Shown here piece by piece: positions 23,900-36,799 of a stretch of 64,000 nucleotides of DNA; position 1 is the first letter of the stretch; each line of letters starts with the position of its first letter. A program made the position numbers and the translations under genes. Origin of the DNA: Sarcocystis neurona (lineage: Eukaryota > Apicomplexa > Conoidasida > Eucoccidiorida > Sarcocystidae); NCBI GenBank assembly GCA_000727475.1, contig KL647313.1, forward strand, positions 18,396 through 82,395, given 5' to 3'. The notes under the pieces are model-generated. The model had not been told where the DNA came from. It did no database searches and worked only from the letters and a program-made list of their open reading frames with translations.

Positions 23900-25250
23900 A
23901 GGCAGCTGCAGGTGCTTTTTGGCTTTCTTTGCTTCCGCTTCTTATCCTTCACGTTGCCAAGGCTGTCACTAGCGCGTCGTTTCCTTTGTTCCTCTTCCCT
24001 CTCCCGTCTTTCTGCTTTCCCGTCTCTGTCCGCCTGGCGTCGCTTCCCGTCCTCTTCTTCCCGGGCGGTCGCCTCCGTTGCTGTGGGGCTGGTGCGCGCA
24101 TACGTCACCGCTTGAACTCCCAAGTCAAATGCAGCAGTAACACACACCGGCCCGCGGTTGCGCACGTCCTTCTGTGTTCGCCTGCTGCGGCTGCTACTGC
24201 TCTTGCGGTGGAGCAACAAGAGAAACACTTGCACCTCGGTATATTGGCAAAGGCGCGTCCACTGCGCAGCACGTCTCGGACACAGAGAGGGTGCAAGCAA
24301 GAGTTTTGTGTGCTTCGTGCGTATGTGTGTCTGGAGGCTTTCGTCGGGTCTGTGTTCCTCTTGTCGTACTGCAGTACGACAACAACGTACTGCGGACGGC
24401 GAAGGCGTTTAGAGAAGTGATGGCTGCTGTAGCGTAGAGGAATTTGTGTGTGTGGTCACTCGGATTCATTTCCTGGGTGTGTGTGCGCGTCCGCGCGTGT
24501 TCGTCGGCGACCACCTTGAATCTCTTTCTACTTACATTTCAAATAGAATATTCGTGCTAGTTTTTCAGGAAGAGCGTGCGTCTTTACAGGATGTATTTGT
24601 CGGAGCTGTTTCCGCCGTTGTATCTCCTTTGGTCGTACATTTCTTTGGGTGTAAAGGAAGCGTCGAATGCGTGTCGTAGCCGGCGCAGCTGCAGCTAGCT
24701 GCGTCTTTCTTCTTCCCGCCCTGTGCGAAGAAACCCCGCCGGTGGCGCTCTGCACAGCCTCGCTCTTGTTTGAGCAGGTGCATTCGGGTGGGCGGCGCTG
24801 CTTTTGATAACCCTGTATGTGTATATGTATGCACGCATGCATACACGTCGTCACGGGTTTGCAGGCGGGTGCACCCTCCTGGTCTACATGCAGTATAGCT
24901 CATTCACCCGGCATACACCATATAAATGCATGGACGTGTATGTATGTCAGCCGCGCTTCCTTCAGAGAGTTACATTAAACGTAGCACCGGTGCCTTTTCG
25001 AGCCGCTTGCTTCGTTTCAGCGGGGCACACTTTTTATCCCGCAGGTGCACCTGTCTCGTGCCCCAGCGTCTGAAGGAAAGCCCGCGGCAGCAGCCGCACT
25101 TCTTCTCTTCGTAACGATCCTACAACATGCAACAGCACTGGTATGTCTGCGGTGCAACCTGTTCGCTTCAGCCGCCCTGTGATGCGTCCCGGCGAATTAT
25201 CAAAAGTCTCATGTGCTCGATGCCGTGAAGCAATATTGTACGTGCAGCAG
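23900..25250. other. Downstream flank of eIF2-alpha; end of the repeat-rich block
   Basis: No gene is supported. The sequence is pyrimidine-rich at 23,930-24,070 and then becomes progressively less repetitive. A perfect 22-bp palindrome at 24,361-24,382 is listed separately. The 3' untranslated region of eIF2-alpha must lie in the first part, but I cannot place its polyadenylation site. Confidence 0.5.
24361..24382. other. Perfect 22-bp palindrome
   Basis: TTGTCGTACTG followed immediately by its reverse complement CAGTACGACAA, with no spacer. It lies 462 bases downstream of the eIF2-alpha stop codon. It could be a protein-binding dyad or a chance sequence. Confidence 0.85.
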
Positions 25251-25267
25251 CGGCAGCAGCACTGATT

Positions 25268-25582
25268 TTGCCCGAAGAGAGCCGCGCCAAGTGCTCAGCA
25301 GCGTCAGCAGCCTTTTCATTAAAGAAAAAGTTGTTCGTCTGCTTGAACAGGCCACCATCCGTAGCACACGTGGCAGACGCACCGGGCCTCTTGTCAGTTC
25401 GTGCTGGAACTTCTCTCGATTCGAGTGCGCCGGCCGTGCTTGTGGGCGGTAGCGTTTTTGATGTCGAAAGCGATAATTCGCTGTGCATGGTAGACAATTA
25501 CAGTGGTGAAGAAGAGCAGGAAAAGGCTTGCGGTGTGTCTGACGCGGGGCGGCATGCCGGTCACGCTTTCACGGGAAAGTGA
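25268..25582 (+). CDS. Unrecognised candidate frame, possible terminal exon
   Basis: A 104-codon open frame whose second half (from about 25,350) has codon use that looks coding, many GNN and NNC/NNT codons, ending in HAFTGK and TGA. A possible acceptor (TTGAACAG) lies near 25,350. The opposite strand also has a 109-codon frame here, so the strand is uncertain. No domain is recognised. Confidence 0.2.
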   Translation: MPEESRAKCSAASAAFSLKKKLFVCLNRPPSVAHVADAPGLLSVRAGTSLDSSAPAVLVGGSVFDVESDNSLCMVDNYSGEEEQEKACGVSDAGRHAGHAFTGK

Positions 25583-25599
25583 GGAGCTTTGTTTTTTGT

Positions 25600-28500
25600 A
25601 CAAACCGAGATAGGGTGTTCTACGATGCGGTAAGTGTAAGAAGATTCTGGCTTGCGCAGATAACTGCGTCTTGTGACACGGAAGGAGGCATTTCGTGCCG
25701 GGCGGCACTTGGAGAGGGGAAGACGACGGTCACTATACACGCGAGCGGTTTATGTGATTTTGGACCGGAAGCTGTGTCGTGTTGAAAACGGTAGTGCGCG
25801 ACGGTTGGAAACAAAGCTATCCTGTGCTCCCTGGGCCCATCGCGTCCGACGACTGGCTAGCTGTATCTTGAGTGGAGCAGGACCTTCGAGGAAGGAGGAA
25901 GAGTGAAGCTGAGCCCTGCGTAGCGCAGCAGCACCCTGGGAAGGAAACTGTCGCTTGCCGAGACAGCATCCGTGTCTGCGTGTCACACTTGTGTTCTGTG
26001 AACACCAGCCTCTCACATGAGAGAAGAAAACGGCGTTTTGCTCCCGTCTGCAGAGCCTCGTGACTTAGTGATAGCTGCGTCTCCCATGACGCGGCTGTTC
26101 CACACGAAACATGAACGCTCGCCGCGAGTCAGTTGAGGCGGTAGCGGTTCATAGGGGTGGAATACCATGTGGATTAGAACTCTCACACAATTTGGCGATG
26201 TCCGCCCTCCGTTGAGACTGCATATGGGACGCAGAGAAAAGCCACATTTTTTGTAAGTACGCCACTTTTTACGAAGGGTTTTGATCGAGAGTTTGACGTG
26301 GCATACAAACACTGCGCTCCGTGTAGGCAGCAATGTTGTCCAGTGTGGGAGCTGCATTTGGCACGGATATGCAGCACCGTGTAAGTGGAGAGAAAAGTAT
26401 ATTTAGCTTAGAGAATAAAGGTACCGCGTAGGGCAGCAGCCGTATACAATGTGAATGCTGGCATTCGCATGGAGGAGGTGCGACAGCGTGAAAACTATGA
26501 TTTACATATGATTTGCGACTGTAGTTTCATTTTGTCCGAGAGTTTGGCTGTGAACGATATACGCGGTAGAAAACGTATTCGAAGCGTGCGCTTCGTCGCA
26601 GCAAATGACTGCAACTTCTTTCACTCACTCTGCTTGTGTGCGTACGTGTGTGCGTGAGTGCACGTCTATGTATGTTGTATTCTCTACGTTTTTCCTTGTG
26701 TGTATTCTCGCGAAAGAAGACACACCTTTCTACTTCGCGCAGGTGCACGCGCGTATATACCCCGCACACACGTGTATGTCCATATATATATATGTGTATA
26801 TCAACGTTTGTACTGTATCTTGTGGACCACGAGTCTTGAAAAGAGGGGACCGTCGCATCTCCGTGTGCCGTAGGACGCAGACCACATTCCGGGGCGGCAG
26901 AATTGCTACTTTCACTCTACGTTAGGTGTTCATTGCGGGTACCTTCCAGTAGTTTTTTGTCACTGCTGGCGGTCATTTGTCAGGCTTCACGCAAGCGCTT
27001 GGCAAGCTAAGATGCCTCTACAACCTTTGGCGTGCTGCTGCGCCCGAGTAAGGCACGAAGGTGAATTCGCCGACTTATGCTGTGCCTGGTGTCACGACGT
27101 CTTTCGAAACGATGCGTCTCCTGTATTTAACAGTAGTAGAAGACATAAGTACTCGTCCGTAGTATTCACGCAAAGGTTTTGTCCATTTCCTTTAGATCAC
27201 AGCACCCGCGCAGGGAAGGCGAGAGTTACCCTGAGCTGATGGCGTACAGAGTTAGATGCACAAAGCAATCGTGTCTTAAAAGATATACATGTACGTATAA
27301 ATATGTCTGTGCGCTCCTCACTGCTTCCAAAGTGGTCGCTCCTTCTGTAGGCGCGTCGAGGGACGCGCTTTCGTCGTGAACTGTAACAAATCCCCCAGCA
27401 AGCTCATTTGTTCAGGACTGATGCGCAAATTCTTGACGTGTAGCTTTGGGTGAGTCGGCTGATTCCACAGTTATATACACTGGAGAATTAGGTTCAGTTT
27501 ACTCGTAAGAGTTTAGAAGGTCACTGGCAAGGCACGCTGACGACAGAACATTGTGCTGGTGGGTGCGACAGCTGATACGGAAACTTTGTTCGTGGAGTCG
27601 TTGTGAATAATTTGTTGAATTGCCTGCTAAGCTGTACAACTCGGGTGTTGCTGTCCGCACCACACGCGTCTTTTGGGGGGCTCTGGTGACGTGCCTGTGA
27701 GGATTTGGTGTTTCGGAAGAGGCCGCAGTTACGATAGTGTCCGCTTCGGAAGAATTGTCTGCGCTGTGGCGCACAGGGGGTGCTGCGAAAAAGCTCGTTC
27801 AAACACATATTGCTTGTGCTTACATGTACGTTATTGTAGCCAGCGACTTGTCTACCTGAAGGTGGTGGACCGGTGTAAGTGTTGTTGGCAAGCTTATTAA
27901 CGCGGTGTGTGATATAATACACTTGCTTTGACGCACACTGCGTTGACACAGCTGCTCACTTCTTTCTCGTGGACTCTGGTATTGGGCGTACCGGTAAGGT
28001 ACTCAATAATATGTTTATGTACAACTGGCTGGAAACATCTTCGTGGGCTGCGCCATTACAGCAAACGCACGAACACAGTACCACGTCACGAGTATGTATA
28101 TTGCAGTCCATACCAGGTAACGTGCGCTCTTTGGCTCAAGTCTCGACGGTGAGATGCTGCACGAGATACAGTAATCTCGCGTGTCGGCGTTGTCCTTCAG
28201 GTAAAAGTGTTGTCAACTTCAGCATATGGGTGGGGCCTTCACAGGCGAGCTGCAGCAGACGTTGGCATATTCGTGTGTGTGTCCCATATTCCTCAATCAG
28301 GATCTTTTGCGGTCAAGACGTCTTCAAATCATACACTGGCTACGATGTATTCGTATGCGGCTAGTGGTAGTTAGGATCTCTTTAAATGGAAACCAATAGT
28401 TCTTTCCACTTTGTCGCCGCACACTACTGCGCAACAAACATCCAAAAGGTTGCTTCGTCAGAGCACCTACTTGTGCTAGTGTGGCCCGTTAACGATCACT

Positions 28501-31500
28501 CAGCACAACGTTCCTGAGGCATTACCGGGGTGGTAACTCTGACACTGTCCAGCGTGACAGTAAGTGAATTTACACATATCTGGACCACCGTACTCATTCC
28601 GCCGTACACTCCTATGGTGGATCTATGGGTAGAAGCGTGAAAGCGAAAGTTGTCGTTGTAGACCACCTGCTCTCTGGATTGCAGGAGCCCAGGCTCTTCT
28701 ACCTGTTGCGTCTGGCAACGGTGTCTTGTTTTTTTCGCCATCTTCGTTGAGCAGAGCACTCTCTGTGACTTCGGTATCCAGCTGCTTAAGGACGAGCCGA
28801 CGGTATTGGCATTTGTCTTCTTTCCGCAATTCTCCGTTTGGACTTCCTCCGCATTTTGCGGATGCCGTCGCAATGGGGGAAAGTAGTTTCATCGTCGATG
28901 GCTTCGCTGGAAGTCGTGCCAAGCAGGGGCTGCTCGCGCAGCACGCTTGTCGGTGCTTTCTTTTGCCTCTGGACATGTCTTCCTTCCTGGCTGTTGCCCA
29001 GTTCTATCGTATCTACGGCGAATGCATACAGCTTCTCCTTGCGTACGTATAGCTTCTTCATGATTTGCCGCGCTCTCTGGTTCGCCGATTGTCACCGAAT
29101 GTTACCTGTGTGATTACACGTTCTATACCCAGGACAGAGAGTAAGAACCGTGGAATGAGCGTCCTTGACAGTAGGCTTCATCAAGGCTCACCTTGTCGCT
29201 TCCGCGTGCGCGAACGTGTGTGCACAGACCCCACCGACTCATAACCTCTGTGAAGCGGAGCGTGAGTTGAGTCAATTCCTATCCTCTGTTGGTTGCCAAA
29301 GATCCTGCCAGTCAAATCTCAGGCCTTCTCTTCATCTTTTTTCGGCATTTGCTTGGGGCGATTCCTGTGCAAACACTCGTTACGGAGAATATATATACGA
29401 CAAGCAGGAGAAGAAGGCTTCTTTAATTAGTACAAACAAAGCTTCCTGACAGTTCTTTGACGCAGCCGCTCTGAGTGGAAACCCTGGACTTTGCCTGCGA
29501 CATTTTCCGGGACCCTCCTCCTGTAGCTACACACGATGACTTCAGGTGTAGCAGCGGGTGACCGTGTGAACGACTGCTTCCTTTTGATGTTTGCCTCGAA
29601 CTCCTCTGCACACGGATGCAATATTTGCACCCGGTGCCTACCACAGATCCTTCATTTGTTGAATGGTGAGCCCTGATGATGATATCGTACGATGGAGAGA
29701 TTGTGCCCCTTCTCTCTGCTGCTGCTGCTGCCCGAAGCACTGCTGTTCATCTTGGGCTTCGTCCAGCTTCTTACCTTGATGGAGAAAAGTATCATCCCTC
29801 TAAGATCGAGTGCAAAGGTAGAATCTGTGTGCTTAGAATGGTGACTACAACATTTCTCAAGGGAAGAACACTCCGCGCAATAAGTAAGTGGAAGTAATGT
29901 GCGAGCAAGAGAAAGAACGTAATACAGCGCGTTACGTGAGGCAGAGCCTCCCACCGCAGAAGGAGGTCCACATGGATGCAATACACATGCGCGTAACTAT
30001 TGAAGACGCCACGAGCCATAGCTGTACAAACTGATAAAAACCCGTGCGCGCTTCTGCGTCTGGAAGCGCCTGGTTGGGACTGTGTAATACTAGGAGTACT
30101 TCCTGGTAAATGTGTGTGTAAGCGAGTCTGTTGTGCGCGGGCGCGTGCCCCCACTCTCAGCGATGTTGAAACGCAGCCTCGTTTGGAGCGCCACCACGCG
30201 ACGGTGGCACCTGCTCGACAAGGGTCAGCACTCGCGGCTGCATCAATTCCAGAAGCGGCGTTGCACGCAGAAAATCTCTCACTACGGTCATCGCTAGACG
30301 CAGAAGAAACATCCAAAAAGATCCCACCGCCTTCAGCAGCAAGAGTATTAGCTGCAGTGTCACTAGTGCCGACACTACCCCAAGAAATAAAAGCGTGAGT
30401 ATCTTTGCTTTGAACGCTAGCCTCACGAGCACACAACAAATCATTAGACGATGGTGCATCATCTCAGATTCACTGCTAGCAGCAGGGTAGGTGAATCCCG
30501 TAGTCGACAGCCGAAGAACGTTTGCTCCGTATCACCAGCCGCACCAACAGCAGAATTCGATAAGAAGAAAAAAGCACACAGGAGAGTTCGCGTTTGACAA
30601 AGTGAGCGGATTTGTGTCACTGTTTCTATCTTACGTTTTTATACGCGTAAGGAGAGCTGATTGATCACGCTTCGTGCCACAAAGGGCGCGACGTAGCTGT
30701 CTCCTGTGAGCTGCCTTTTCCGTGACATTTTACGCCCTCCCGCCTCAGTTGCATGACGTTGCTTCTCCTTGCGTGTCGTGCTCCCTGTGTAGTCCTCCTG
30801 GCTGAACCCTCCTTAATGCTGCAGCTGCTGCTTCTCTGGTTGCTACTCCCGTATACTTTGCAGCGGCCGGTGTCCTCCGCCGTTCCCAATGTCGTCACAG
30901 CTTCTGTGTGTCCGATTTATGCTGCAGCTATATCTTTTACGGCGGAACTGCTGGTCCGACTCGCGGAGGGAGTATCTTCGTTGATTCGGTCCGATTCCTA
31001 TTACAGAAACAACTGCACAAGTAAATCCAGAGGGACGGTCGAGGACGCTCTTTATAAAAGAGAGAATCAAGCGCTCTCCGAAAGGCGCACACGCTCTTAC
31101 TCAACAGTGGTATGAGGCAAAGCAACAAGTGCACGCACAGGGGAGACGACGCGTCGAGTATATACGCCGAAGTACAGACGATTAGTATTAGACGTAGCAC
31201 GCGCTTCGGCGACGGACCACTGCTCCGACTATTGCATCAGTACGCGGACGTAAGAGATAGTACCAGCTCCAACAGTGGCATTGATACAATCAGTCGCAAC
31301 TTCAAAATCACATGCACCGAGGCCACATGTAGACACAAGGGTGAACAGCGCCACCGACACCACGTGAGCTACGTATCTGCAACTTGGGTCGACGGGAGTA
31401 CTACGTGGAACCACAGCCGCAGCAGTGGGGAGAGATCAAGAAAAGGACAAGAAGATTTCATCCGAAACCTGCCTGCGGCGGTGCTCCATTGTTGGTCGAG

Positions 31501-34500
31501 GCCCGTGTGCTGCTTTTGTAGCCAGGGGACGGAGATGGAGGAGGTAAAAGGTATTTCTGGGCTTTCTCTGTTTCAGCGTCAGCCGTACGTCGCCCGAAAA
31601 ATCTTGCTCATGTGCAGCTCTTGGCGGTGCACATAAACACCAGTTGCACGTCAAGAAAGCAACATCACAAGTTGACCAGCAAGCCACTCGACTCGATGCT
31701 GCACCAGCAGCAACGGAGATCTGACGGCAGTTGAACGATGTACATTTCCACGAGCGTTTTCCAGTATGGTTTTCCTTACTCTGCGTTAGTTTCTACAATC
31801 GCAGGGCGTGGTTTTTTCTGTTGCGTCTACTCCTTTAGATTCAGGTACGTAGAGAGTGTCTAACATTGTAAGCTTCTCCATTTTTGTTGATAAGTGAATC
31901 AGCGCGGTTCCAACGAAGAAGAACGAAGAAGACAGCTTTCCCATCTACTACTGATATGCTGCAGCGGGAGGTGCGGTCTTGAGAAGAGTAACTGGACGAA
32001 GATACGCCACTCATACACCTCCACGTGGCACCTACCACAACGTCGTGCTCAAGGAAAAGTGCGGGACATGTGCCTTTGTGGCAGAAGAGTAGTAAACGCC
32101 CCCGAGTCGGTAGCGTTAAAAATCTGCAAGTTGTATGTGGAGCCGAAATTGCGTCCGTAACGAACACCTTGGAGTGCGTTGTTTGGCTGGGGCTTTGTAC
32201 GTGTGTGCAAAATCTGCTTTATGAACGTAACTGTGTGCTAGCCATTCTGTCTCACTACACATGCTGGAAGCTGCTGGGTCATTGCAACATGCTTTAATCC
32301 CAACTTGGAGCAAACTGCGGGAATAGAGTGGAGGACTGCGGAATTGTGCATCGAGATTAAGGTTAAGGTGCCATTTCTACGATGGAGTGCAATGCACATC
32401 GTCAGGAGCGCTAAATGTGTAGAAGCATGTAGAACTGCAACACCCTGTAGGCTACGGATACAGGAGCGGTTGAGCGTATAGTGCGCTATGAAGAAATGCT
32501 GCAACACGCGCGTTAATGAGCATGTTCTGGAACACGTGTACACACTTGTAGAAATGCTGGCTCCGCTGTGGACGTGAGGAATAGTGAAGTGTCGAGACGT
32601 GCGCCAGCACCTGGTATGCTGTGTCTGCATATGATAGAAAATTCGTAAGGCAGTGCGTTCTCCCAAAGCGGACACCTACTATTGTGTTCCTCGGATGAAC
32701 AAACGGTATAACGATTACGTCTGGCAGGACAATCTAAAATATTTGTGTCTCCTGCCTGCTGTTGGTCGTATACAGTTGCAGTGAATACATCACGCACAGG
32801 TAAAGCCGCAAGTTCTGTACACTGGATTTGGACCTGGTCATGCCAAAGTGTAGGGAGGGGACGCATCCAGTTGATGACACAAAGCGGAGGGACAAATAAT
32901 GCGCCGAACAAAAGCGATGCTGTCAGGATTTAGAGGGAACAGAGAAGGAACAAAAAGGTTACGGACAAAAAAGTGTGACTCTATTCTTCAGTCATTGCGA
33001 TCGGAGTTATCACGTCCGACAAAGCCGAATGGGGTACGTAGAAATATAAATCGTATGCACAATTGTTAAACCATGGAAATATGCCTGCGCATGTAGTTTA
33101 TCTTTCCTCTGAATATTTACGCTTGTGTGGAAATTCTTCTTTGTGAGGAGCGAGCAGTGCACGACTGAAAATGAAATGCAACGTAAGGGACAGCACTGGC
33201 GCAAACAAACGCCACGTGTATGCCAGTTTATCTGCAGAACCACAACAAGAAGAGCTGAAAGAAGGAAAGGCGCTGGCCGAATAAACAAAAATTTACACGG
33301 TTGTCGCTGCGAATGAAGTCTTTGCGGCGAAGCTGAGTGACATACATACTAGTTGGCTACTTCGTAACGATAATAAGATATCGTAGAAGGAGAAAAAAGG
33401 AAAACTCAAGCGAAAAGTGGTACAAGGTAGTAGAAGCAAAGGAAGGAGCAAGAAGTGAGGCGGCCGTATAACGGACGAAAATAAGTGATAAAACAAAATG
33501 AACGAGCATGCAGGAGGCAGAAAGGATAGAAAGCAGGAAATAAGAATATTAGCCTCAGGCACAAGATATAGGGTACACCGAAGAAAAGGGCAACAAGACG
33601 CACGCGACGCAAACTAATTGTAAAACAGTCAAGTACGTCCGCGCAGGGTGGGTTGTACGGAGAAAAAGTTGAAAGGCAACCAAACAGAAAACCAGACAAA
33701 ACATTACAATGTACGGGACGGCAAAATGGAACCAACAACACGCGGATGTGACCTACAACGACTGCTGCCTTTATAGAATTAGCTGGTAGTCAATTTGTGA
33801 GTACACATAGGAGACAAGTAACCTTTAGAATGATAGAAAAGAGACGTAAAAAGAAATACGCTGAAATCCCTCGCTGCAGAGGACGGCCGATAACCCGACG
33901 TCAGTAGCTCTCTCCAGAAACTTGCGTCAAAATGATTTAAGTTTCTTGAGAATGGCTGAGTTTGCTTTGGTAGCCCCTAGAGAAACACGAGATGAAACCG
34001 GAATATGAGGAAGAGAAATTCACACGGTGGAGCTAAAGTGCTCAGGGAACAACAACAACACGCATGTTTCCTGAGACGCTAATGAAACTGCTGTGACAGT
34101 GTCCTTAAGAGGTAGGCTAGTGATCAAATGGTAATACTTTAGTTGGTGACGGCGAAAACAAAGGTAGGCCATCAGTGCCTCTTCGAGTGCTTTGAGTTTG
34201 ATAACGCGACTGCTTTTCTCCCAGTGAAGATGTCGAGAGTACCTCGACCAGCGGCAAAAGTGCAATTGAAGTGGATAGTTGGCTAATATCTTGAATCCAT
34301 TCTCGCGTCGATCAAGTGAGTCTGTGTGCCTGCGACGCTGGTATGCACTAACTGGGAAATCACTTCCAAATAGCTGTACACTCAAATTGTTTCTACGTGG
34401 TGGAGTGTAACAATTCTTCCGACATTTTATGACAAAAGGCTGCGTATTACCTCTTCGCGTCTGCAGACGCGGAACTACTCTTAAGTAGATAGCTTCCCCT

Positions 34501-34620
34501 CTCTGCAAAACTATTTCCACATGACTCCGCATACCTTAAAACACCTCTCCTCTATCGGGCAACGATCGACGCCTGCTTAGAAAAAAGATTACACCGCACT
34601 CAGGATGGCTTTTATCCACA
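25600..34620. other. Long repeat-poor stretch with no gene I can support
   Basis: Frames of 100-215 codons occur on both strands, for example 29,792-30,439 on the - strand, and 30,000-30,398 and 31,112-31,636 on the + strand. None has a recognisable motif, and several overlap on opposite strands. The + strand segment near 30,160-30,393 is bounded by a possible CTCAG acceptor and a GTGAGT donor, the only splice-like pair I noted. A purine-rich block occupies 33,380-33,760. The DNA may hold small exons of diverged genes. Confidence 0.45.
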
Positions 34621-34633
34621 TGCAACATTCCAG

Positions 34634-34848
34634 AGTAACCTTAGGGGCATTACAACCTCAGGTTGTGAGGCGTACACCTGCGGAAACGAAGTGACTCAAC
34701 CGTATCTGTCAGGTTTGCTCTCAGCGCTATGTGCGAAGCACGTTCAATATTTGTGAAAGTGTTCCTCTGTATACTCCTCTGACATATGTATGTGTGTAAA
34801 CAGCACGCAAGTGCCGAATAGTGGAATTGAAAGAGTATTCACACCGTC
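34634..34848. repeat. Half copy of a foldback element (loop plus right arm)
   Basis: Aligns over its length, with roughly 80% identity by eye, to the loop and right arm of the full element at 35,446-35,796. Shared landmarks are ACAACCTCAGGTTGTGAGGC-like sequence in the loop, GAAGTGACTCAAC, and the outer end ATTCACACCG. The left arm is missing. Confidence 0.85.
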
Positions 34849-35445
34849 GTGTTTCCATTCTGTTTAACACGTTACTCCACGTCCTTTGCCTTGTCATTGA
34901 TCGAACACCTTATTGGAAGTTTCCGGCTAGTTCTGTCTATCCTTGCAGCGTATGTGGCATAGAGGCGCCCATTTGTAATTCTCCGTTTTCTCACTTATCA
35001 CTACTGAGACACGGGTACATTGTCCACACACGTTTCCCGTTAAGATCGTTTTTCTCGATCTGTAAAGAGTCGGGAAGGGGAAGTCGTGGAAGGATTCAGT
35101 ATAACAGGACGGCTGTCCCTGCAAAGGATGATGCGCACTCGCGTCTCAGATCTTTCTGAGCCTTACACCATTCTTCGCAGCTCTACCATCTTGATAAAAA
35201 GTGTCACTTGAACAGCTGATAGGCCACAAAAGTGTATTAATGCTTTCACGTATATATGTTCATATACTTACATGTATTTTGGCACCTGACGTTTTGTTTC
35301 ATGCCAATATCGTTTTGTGCTTTGGCAGAGTCGTAATCGCTATCTTGTGTGGCTTCTTGTTGTAAGAGACGATGATACCAGGCGGATTTATGCGCATACG
35401 CAGGTTTCCCTACGCTTCTACAGTTGGTTTAACGACACAGTGGAA

Positions 35446-35796
35446 GCACGACTGTGTGAATATCGTACAATTTTCTATAGTCGGGACTTGCGTGCTATCT
35501 ATACATATACATATGCCAGGGGATAATACTAAGAAACACCCTCACAAATATTTTATTTGTTCCGCACATAACACTGAGAATAAGCTTAGAGCCGTTACAA
35601 CTTCAGACTGTGAGGCGTACACCAGCGGAAATGAAGTGACTCAACAGCGTCTGTCGGCTTTGTTCTCAATGCTATGTGCGGACCTAGTAGAACATTTGTA
35701 AAGGTGTTCCTTTGTATACTCCTCTGGCATCTGTACACACATAGATTGCACGCAGGTGCCGAATATTGAGTATGAAATGGTATTCACACCGTAGAC
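35446..35796. mobile_element. Foldback (MITE-like) element with arms of about 140 bp
   Basis: The left arm (about 35,450-35,590) is the imperfect inverted complement of the right arm (about 35,655-35,794). GTGTGAATAT near 35,454 pairs with GTATTCACAC near 35,780; the TGCCAGGGG region pairs with CCTCTGGCA; and CCGCACATA near 35,561 pairs with TATGTGCGG near 35,672. The loop is about 65 bases. Translating the two arms on opposite strands gives related peptides (GTCVLSIHIHMP and GTCVQSMCVQMP), which independently shows the inversion. No transposase is present, so it would be non-autonomous. I did not identify a target-site duplication. Confidence 0.8.
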
Positions 35797-36129
35797 AGGC
35801 ACACAACACGCAGAGTGATGCATTTGTTCTTGTGCGCGCAGGACCTGTCAGGGGTCCAAATGCTACCTTGAAGCAGATATGTATATTAGTCGACAGATCG
35901 TGCAGCCGTCCAAGTGTACGGCTTTCATTTTCGGTATTATACGTCCACGGATACGACCTCGTCTTCTTGGACGCACTGTAGTCGAGAGACATCCGTTGTG
36001 CGTTAGCAGACACGCTCATATGCCTTTGTAGTTTAGAATCTACGCGCACTGGCCGAACGTGGTTGTACGCGGTCGTACGGAATACATCCTGAGGGTTTTC
36101 TTACCCTTCCGAGTGCACCGTCGTGTAAA

Positions 36130-36760
36130 ATAGCAGTCGTATCACTGCGTGTAAGAATACTAGCATGAAGGTAGGGCTCCACACCTACTAGTAATTCTCG
36201 TTGGAAACCCTGGATTCGTTGTTGCAGTTTTACTAGTACTGCTTGTTGTGCTTGTAGTAAATCCTGCTGGTGTTGTGTTGGCAGTAGAAGTGGTGGTAGT
36301 AGTACACAGAATAGACAACTAATAGCCGTAAGTATGTTGGCTTTCGTGGTGTTCGTAAAAAAGTGAAGAAAAGATGAAACAATCGTAAAAGAGTAGTGAT
36401 ACGTGCGAGAGTACTAGTATGAAAGTAGGGGTCGAAAGCACGACTATGTGACTACCGTATAATTTTCAATAATCGGAACTTGCGTGCTATCTATACATAT
36501 ACATACGCCAGGGGATAATACTAAGAAACACCCTCCCTAATATTGTATTTGTTCCGCACATAGCACTGAGAACAACCTTAGAGGCGTTACAACCTCAGAT
36601 TGTGCAATGCAGCCGTAGTAGTCTAAATTGTAGTAGTCGCAGTGCCTGCAACATTAGTGGAAGTACCGATAATAGGAAAAGAGCAGTATCTGGATAGTAG
36701 TGGTGCAATAGTACAAGTAAAATAGTATTAGAAGAATAGTGCACGAATAGTAGTTTTGGG
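36130..36760. repeat. Degenerate GTA/TAG-rich sequence with short repeated words
   Basis: Around the left-arm half copy the DNA is full of GTAGTAG, TAGTACAAG and similar words. A unit of about 45 bases ending in ACTAGTATGAAAGTAGGG near 36,412-36,429 recurs, diverged, at about 36,158-36,175. It resembles decayed simple-sequence DNA. Confidence 0.6.
36440..36604. repeat. Half copy of the foldback element (left arm plus start of loop)
   Basis: Matches 35,449-35,615 at about 90% by eye, including CTTGCGTGCTATCTATACAT and GCCAGGGGATAATACTAAGA, then stops abruptly in the loop after ACAACCTCAGATTGTG. Confidence 0.9.
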
Positions 36761-36799
36761 TTGGTATTGTGCACGCCTACGTGCGCAATCGAACGGCTG

